Assembly (NCBI RefSeq): GCF_003351045.1 | Contig: NZ_QQZY01000004.1 | Coordinates: forward strand, 221,391 to 285,390 | Length of the DNA: 64,000 nucleotides | Source of the DNA: Gaiella occulta | GTDB lineage: Bacteria; Actinomycetota; Thermoleophilia; Gaiellales; Gaiellaceae | Reading direction: 5' to 3' | Shown: piece after piece, positions 60,461 to 64,000 of the stretch | How the letters are laid out: each line of letters starts with the position of its first letter | Position numbering within the stretch: the stretch's first letter is position 1 | The notes under the pieces: generated by a model | What the model was told of the DNA's origin: nothing | Seen by the model: only the letters and a program-made list of their open reading frames with translations | The model's database searches: none | Program-made: the position numbers and the translations under genes

Positions 60461-61846
60461 GTGATTCGGGCTGGCATCTATGCGCGTATCTCGTCCGACC
60501 GGGAGGGAGACAATCTCGCGATCGGGCGGCAGCTGGCGGATTGCGAGGAGCTTGCTGGAAAGCGCGGCTGGGAGGTCGTGGAGCGCTACGTCGATTCCGA
60601 CCTGAGCGCGTGGAGCGGCAAGGTTCGGCCCGAGTATCGGCGGCTGTTGGAGGAGATCGAGGCTCGCCTGATCGATGCCGTAGTCGTCTACCACGCGGAT
60701 CGTTTGCACCGGCATCCGAAGGAGCTTGAGGAGTTCATCGACCTCTGCCAGCGGACGGAGACGAAGTTGGCGACGGTGAGCGGCGACCTTGACCTGTCGA
60801 CGCATGAGGGGCAGCTGATGGCGCGGATCACGGGTGCTGTCGCGAAGAAGTCAAGCGACGACATGAGCCGCCGGATCAGACGGAAGCATCAGGACATCGC
60901 GTTGGCGGGAAGGCCGTCCGGTGGCGGGACTCGACCCTTCGGGTACGAGTCCGACCACCGGACGGCCCGCCCCGCCGAAGCAGCGGTGATCCGTGAGTGC
61001 GCCGCCCGTGCGCTCGCCGGAGACTCGCTGCGCTCGATCTGCATCGATCTCAACGACCGCGAGGTCGGGACGGTGCAAGGGAAGCGGTGGAGTCCGCAGA
61101 CGCTACGCAGGATGCTGATGTCGGCCCGGATCAGTGGACAGCGGGAGCATCACGGCGAGATCGTCGCCGCCGGGGATTGGGACGCGATCATCACCCCCGT
61201 GGAGACACACCGTTTGCGGGCGAAGCTCGGCGATCCCGACCGCCGCACTAACCGCAGCGCCCGCCGCTATCTTCTTGCCCGGCTGCTGCGCTGCGGCCAC
61301 TGCGAGATGAAGCTGCTTGCCCGACCCCGTGATGACGGAAGCCGCCGCTACGTGTGCGCGAGTGGCCCCAGCGGTGGCTGCGGCAAGACCACGATCGTTG
61401 CCGACGCGTTGGAGCTGTTCATCGTTGACGCGGTACTGCACCGGCTCGACTCGCCCGAGCTCGCCGCGGCCTTGAACGGCCGGCAGGACGATCCCGAGGG
61501 CGCCGGCTGGCAGGCCGAGATCGAGCAGGCCCAGGAGCAACTGGACGAGCTTGCCGCGATGTGGGGCAGCAATGAAATCAGCCGCTCGGAGTGGCTGAAA
61601 GCCCGAGCCACGATCCAGCAGCGCCAGGACACGGCCCGGAAACGACTCGCCGCGCTCAACCGCACTTCGGTTCTGTCGGAGCACCTCGGCAACGCCGTCG
61701 GCTTGCGGGAGCGCTGGGCCGGGCTGACGTTAACTCGCCAGCAGCAGATCGTCGCCGCCGTCCTCGATCACGTCGTCGTCGGCCCCGGCAGACGCGGCTT
61801 CAACAAGTTCGACCCGGCCCGGCTCGATCCCGTCTGGCGCGCCTGA
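60461..61846 (+). CDS. Large serine recombinase (integrase)
   Basis: 461 residues from GTG 60461. Catalytic resolvase domain (1-~145) with the nucleophile in AGIYARISSDREG (Ser11 or Ser12) and the Arg/Asp-rich VVVYHADRLHRHPKELEEF. The recombinase domain has the Phe-Gly-Tyr motif in GGTRPFGYESD and VGTVQGKRWSPQTLRRML. The zinc-ribbon has CGHC and a later C...C pair (RYVCASGPSGGCGK). A coiled-coil segment follows (IEQAQEQLDELAAMWG). It catalyses integration or excision between att sites via 2-bp-staggered cuts. attP is expected just upstream or downstream; I cannot define it. Confidence 0.95.
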   Translation: MIRAGIYARISSDREGDNLAIGRQLADCEELAGKRGWEVVERYVDSDLSAWSGKVRPEYRRLLEEIEARLIDAVVVYHADRLHRHPKELEEFIDLCQRTETKLATVSGDLDLSTHEGQLMARITGAVAKKSSDDMSRRIRRKHQDIALAGRPSGGGTRPFGYESDHRTARPAEAAVIRECAARALAGDSLRSICIDLNDREVGTVQGKRWSPQTLRRMLMSARISGQREHHGEIVAAGDWDAIITPVETHRLRAKLGDPDRRTNRSARRYLLARLLRCGHCEMKLLARPRDDGSRRYVCASGPSGGCGKTTIVADALELFIVDAVLHRLDSPELAAALNGRQDDPEGAGWQAEIEQAQEQLDELAAMWGSNEISRSEWLKARATIQQRQDTARKRLAALNRTSVLSEHLGNAVGLRERWAGLTLTRQQQIVAAVLDHVVVGPGRRGFNKFDPARLDPVWRA

Positions 61847-61964
61847 GCCTTTCGCGCCGAGCAGCAGCGCGACTGAGGCTAGGACTTCCCCGCCGACCTT
61901 TGGTCCAAGCCCTTGTGCCTGGGCGGTCTCTTCGGCCCAGCGGTGTGCAGCAGCGCGGAGATCG

Positions 61965-62708
61965 TCATCCAGACCAGGCACACCAATACGCAGGTGCCGC
62001 TTGCCACCCCTCCTGCTGCGATGACCGCCAGACGATCGACGGCTCACCGCCCATCAACCCAGACGCCTGCCCGATCACGTCCTCGTCCGAGACCCCCCGC
62101 AGCCCCACCTTTTCGGGCTGGAATCCCTGCGCGACTTCGTATCGATGCAAGCGCGGGATGCGCGTGTCACCGACGTTCTTGCTCACGTACTTCGAGAGGT
62201 AGGACGCCGCCCGTCGTGCCTCCTCGAGCGCGCCCGAGCCGACAGGGAGATCGCCAATCAGCTTGATGTGGACCCGGCCCCGCGCCCACACATCTCGGAT
62301 CAGCCCGTGTTTCACGTAGCGGCCGACGGCGAAGTGAAGGTGCAGCCCGTGGCCGCCCGGATGCCACTCCGGAACCCACAGATACGGCAGCGGCTTGCCA
62401 CCCAGCCCGGCCCGCAGACCACGGAAGAACCCCGCCGCATCCGAGCGCAGCTGCGCATGCTCGAAACAGCCATCACCCGCATAGGTCAACGTCGCGAACC
62501 GATTCAGACGGTTGGCCGCGCAGTAGCGGCGCACCTTCGTCCGCGCCCGCCGAGCCGCCTCCTCCCGCGCCCGTAGCTCATCAGGCGCCCCACCGCCGAT
62601 CGCTTTCGTGCGCAGAGCGGGCTGGAAACAGCCGCCGCCCTCACCCGCCTCCGGATAGAGCGTGAACGACCACGACGCCTGATGCTCCCTCGGCTCTCTC
62701 AGTCCCAT
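61965..62708 (-). CDS. HUH endonuclease, rolling-circle Rep-like
   Basis: 247 residues. Three Rep motifs are in order: motif I RFATLTYAG (about 79-87), motif II with the HUH metal site GLHLHFAVG (about 127-135) and motif III with catalytic Tyr and Lys in ASYLSKYVSKN (about 174-184). Two tyrosines/lysines spaced like this fit the single- or double-Tyr Rep proteins of rolling-circle plasmids, phages and actinobacterial integrative elements. It nicks at a double-strand origin, presumably within this element. TAGTCT ends five bases before ATG 62708. Downstream of the HTH gene by 36 bases, same strand. Confidence 0.82.
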   Translation of the reverse strand: MGLREPREHQASWSFTLYPEAGEGGGCFQPALRTKAIGGGAPDELRAREEAARRARTKVRRYCAANRLNRFATLTYAGDGCFEHAQLRSDAAGFFRGLRAGLGGKPLPYLWVPEWHPGGHGLHLHFAVGRYVKHGLIRDVWARGRVHIKLIGDLPVGSGALEEARRAASYLSKYVSKNVGDTRIPRLHRYEVAQGFQPEKVGLRGVSDEDVIGQASGLMGGEPSIVWRSSQQEGWQAAPAYWCAWSG

Positions 62709-62744
62709 ACGTGAGACTATGCGGGAAAGGTCGGACGGACAGTC

Positions 62745-63146
62745 TCAGGATTGCGACTTCGCTGCGGCCTTCTCTTTCGCCTTCGCCTTGCTCCACTCGG
62801 CCCAGCCGTCCCGGTACGCGTCCAGGTCGAGCGTGATCCCCGGCATCACGAACGTATCCGGGTGCTCACCGAACGCGACCCGAAACAGCTTCACCCGCCG
62901 GTAGATGCTGGCCCGACTCATCCCCATCTTCTGCAGCCCCTCGAAACCGCCCTCTAGATGCCAAACCGCCCAGAACCCGATCAGGTCGACGATGCTCCCC
63001 GCCGCGTACAACCGAACCAGCGGCCGAAGCGCTGGCGTCGTCACCTTGCCGATCGCCCCCGTGTACGCCTCCCAGGTTCGCCGAGCCATCCCACGGCCCT
63101 CGGGCGACTCCATCCGGTCAGACCGAAAATCCGTCACTAGTCTCAC
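62745..63146 (-). CDS. Element-encoded putative HTH protein
   Basis: 133 residues from GTG 63146; an ATG at 63089 is the alternative start. The middle contains a plausible helix-turn-helix, KMGMSRASIYRRVKLFRVAFG, preceded by a hydrophobic helix AAGSIVDLIGFWAVWHLEGG and followed by a Lys/Ala/Ser tail. I do not recognise a named family. Next to Rep it may be a replication regulator or excision factor. It is separated from the HEPN gene by the structured segment and its terminator. Confidence 0.55.
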   Translation of the reverse strand: MRLVTDFRSDRMESPEGRGMARRTWEAYTGAIGKVTTPALRPLVRLYAAGSIVDLIGFWAVWHLEGGFEGLQKMGMSRASIYRRVKLFRVAFGEHPDTFVMPGITLDLDAYRDGWAEWSKAKAKEKAAAKSQS

Positions 63147-63208
63147 CTTAGCGACTACGACGGACGGCCATCCAACCCCGACGAGTTACGTTGCTTATAC
63201 AAGAAAAG

Positions 63209-63231
63209 GGCCGGGCGCTACGCGCCCGGCC
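63209..63231 (-). terminator. Intrinsic terminator ending the HEPN/structured transcript
   Basis: 10-bp perfect stem GGCCGGGCGC / GCGCCCGGCC with a 3-base loop. Read on the minus strand it is followed by CCTTTTCTTG, a U-rich tract that is rare in this genome. It therefore stops minus-strand transcription coming from the HEPN gene. Confidence 0.8.
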
Positions 63232-63232
63232 A

Positions 63233-63379
63233 CGGGCGACCAGGCGGTCGCCCGCCCTGCCCCGAACGCGCCTCACGCTGCCCGCCGTGCTCACCCCGTC
63301 AACCCCGCAAGCGGGGTCGGCGCTACGCGCCTTGACGGGCCTCCGCTCGCCGGGCAGACGGCACTTATCGGGGCAGGGC
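63233..63379 (-). ncRNA. Candidate structured RNA (or rolling-circle ssDNA origin)
   Basis: Concentric pairing over ~147 bases. Hairpin GGGCGACC/GGTCGCCC (63234-63241 / 63246-63253) abuts a 12-bp stem GCCCTGCCCCGA / TCGGGGCAGGGC (63254-63265 / 63368-63379). Inside it are CTGCCCG/CGGGCAG (63278-63284 / 63351-63357) and then CCCGTCAA/TTGACGGG (63295-63302 / 63332-63339), which close two apical hairpins CCCCG/CGGGG and GGCGC-TAC-GCGCC. The apex is thus a three-way junction. There is no coding frame. On the minus strand it starts 15 bases after the HEPN stop and ends at an intrinsic terminator, so it would be the 3' part of that transcript. Confidence 0.6.
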
Positions 63380-63393
63380 TAGAAGCGGAGGAT

Positions 63394-63879
63394 TCAGCCC
63401 TCGACCGGATCAGGGAAGGTGTCCGCCATCACCTGCGCCATGTGCTCGACGAGCTGCTCGGCCGCGCCGACGAACGCCTCCGCCTCATCGCGTGAGACCG
63501 GCGACGCCCAATGCGCGAAGTCGTGTCGGCGCTTAATGCCCTTCTTGTAGTCGGGCCAGGTCGGAGCATCCGTGATCGTGTCACCTGTCAGTGAGTTCCA
63601 CAGCGACCGAGCGCGGTCGTTGTCGGGCGACCACGAGCGAACTGGAACCGTGACCGCCCACTCGCGCAGCGGTTCGTACACCTGCCGCATCTGCAACGCG
63701 AAATCAATCATCGTCTCGAACGCGACCTCGACAGCTGCCTGAGCCACGATCAGCGCAGGGCCGCGCGGCTCCTCATCACCGATCAACGCCCGCGCCGACT
63801 CGAATAGAGGGCGCCGCCGCGCCGCGTTCGGGACTGTCCGACGAACGGTGTAAGTCCAGTTGCCTGGCTTGCCGGCCAT
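63394..63879 (-). CDS. HEPN-like protein, 5' end replaced by insertion sequence
   Basis: 161 residues in the open frame. The C-terminal part IKRRHDFAHWASPVSRDEAEAFVGAAEQLVEHM has the HEPN pattern: Arg-x4-His (RHDFAH) followed by a long amphipathic helix, preceded by a helix with ALIVAQAAVEVAFETMIDFAL. HEPN domains are RNases in many toxin-antitoxin, abortive-infection and CRISPR-linked proteins, though some are inactive adaptors. The first ~16 residues (GKPGNWTYTVRRTV) are encoded by the end of the IS256-family element (see 63831), so the native start has been lost or replaced and the current ATG 63879 is fortuitous. Expression is uncertain. Confidence 0.55.
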   Translation of the reverse strand: MAGKPGNWTYTVRRTVPNAARRRPLFESARALIGDEEPRGPALIVAQAAVEVAFETMIDFALQMRQVYEPLREWAVTVPVRSWSPDNDRARSLWNSLTGDTITDAPTWPDYKKGIKRRHDFAHWASPVSRDEAEAFVGAAEQLVEHMAQVMADTFPDPVEG

Positions 63880-64000
63880 AGCGCCGGCGGAAGGGAGCTG
63901 TGATGTCTGATCTGACTACACCGGTCGCGTCGTCGGCGGTGGCGGGGAGCGCTGAGCGGTCGGTCGACGAGTCGCTCGCGCAGGAGCTGGTGGAGCGGGC
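63831..64000 (+). mobile_element. Left end of an IS256-family insertion sequence
   Basis: GGACTGTCCGACGAACGGTG at 63831-63850, continuing GTAAGTCC, resembles the terminal inverted repeats of IS256-family elements, and a matching transposase start follows at 63903. The exact first base and target duplication cannot be set because the right end lies beyond the window. The insertion overran the 5' end of the HEPN-like gene. Confidence 0.7.
63903..64000 (+). CDS. IS256-family (mutator-type) transposase, 3' part outside window
   Basis: ATG 63903 with ribosome site GGAAGGGAG upstream. 32 codons are visible, ending DESLAQELVERA, which is the usual N-terminal phrase of actinobacterial IS256 transposases (AQELVERARAEG...). 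The DDE residues lie beyond the window. Assignment rests on this phrase plus the upstream inverted-repeat-like end. Confidence 0.65.
   Translation, partial: MSDLTTPVASSAVAGSAERSVDESLAQELVER

Larger units (their letters stand above)
60461..64000. mobile_element. Integrative element, left part only
   Basis: Serine recombinase, HUH Rep-like protein, putative HTH protein, heavily structured non-coding segment, HEPN-like gene and an IS256-family insertion lie together; nothing here resembles the surrounding housekeeping genes. The right end and the attachment sites are outside or unrecognised. Rep plus integrase suggests an integrative element that can excise and replicate by rolling circle. Confidence 0.7.

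Overview
This is a GC-rich window with almost only G or C at third codon positions, many GTG starts, many 1-4 base stop/start overlaps, and several start codons preceded 6-7 bases upstream by a TANNNT box, as in leaderless transcripts. Together with the gene content (LLM-class oxidoreductases, F420/flavin chemistry, a YcaQ-type winged-helix protein, a SWIM protein coupled to an SNF2 helicase, RNase J), this points to an actinobacterium. A lineage such as Thermoleophilia fits, but that is inference only.

Layout. 1-3250: end of a branched-chain amino-acid ABC ATPase, then a coupled cupin, PLP-enzyme and alpha/beta-hydrolase cassette. 3258-4864: arsenic operon arsR-arsM-arsC with an operator. 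4870-14104: hydroxyacid dehydrogenase, DDAH-like amidinohydrolase, DNA polymerase IV, Lon, an HxlR regulator, a LURP-one protein, a very long coiled-coil protein with two MshEN-like domains, tRNA-Lys. 14224-18880: small-molecule catabolic island containing a truncated alcohol dehydrogenase. 19046-22897: IS3 remnant, a universal stress protein behind a consensus promoter with a palindrome on its -10 box, a yybP-ykoY (manganese) riboswitch controlling a TerC exporter, a decayed carbonic anhydrase, a PRPP synthetase and an internally deleted nitrilase. 23001-31394: RNase J, a PRTase-hydrolase fusion, HlyIII, and two redox transcription units (GST/glutaredoxin-like plus DUF302; thioredoxin-ArsR-DUF2892-MMPL) that share an identical promoter/operator. 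31464-35178: secreted proteins, a triplicated 171-bp repeat beside tRNA-Val, an RTX-type calcium-binding protein, tRNA-Glu. 35428-59161: mostly housekeeping and metabolic genes (desaturase, MOSC, FtsH-like protease, cyclophilin, metB, bioB, YcaQ, threonine dehydratase/ornithine cyclodeaminase/aldo-keto reductase operon, SNF2 plus SWIM, flavin-dependent monooxygenase pair with AraC regulator), ending in a methyltransferase split by an in-frame TGA.

59239-64000 is the edge of a mobile element: an eroded DsrE-like gene and an HNH endonuclease, a large serine recombinase, an HUH Rep-like protein, a putative HTH protein, an extremely base-paired 171-nt segment ending in a terminator, a HEPN-like gene whose 5' end is overrun by an IS256-family element, and the start of that element's transposase. 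The HEPN gene plus the adjoining structured RNA/DNA is the best candidate here for something undescribed. The riboswitch, the shared redox operator and the TGA-containing methyltransferase are the other strongest leads. At least five genes (alcohol dehydrogenase, carbonic anhydrase, nitrilase, MATE transporter, DsrE) are truncated or internally deleted, which suggests active gene erosion.
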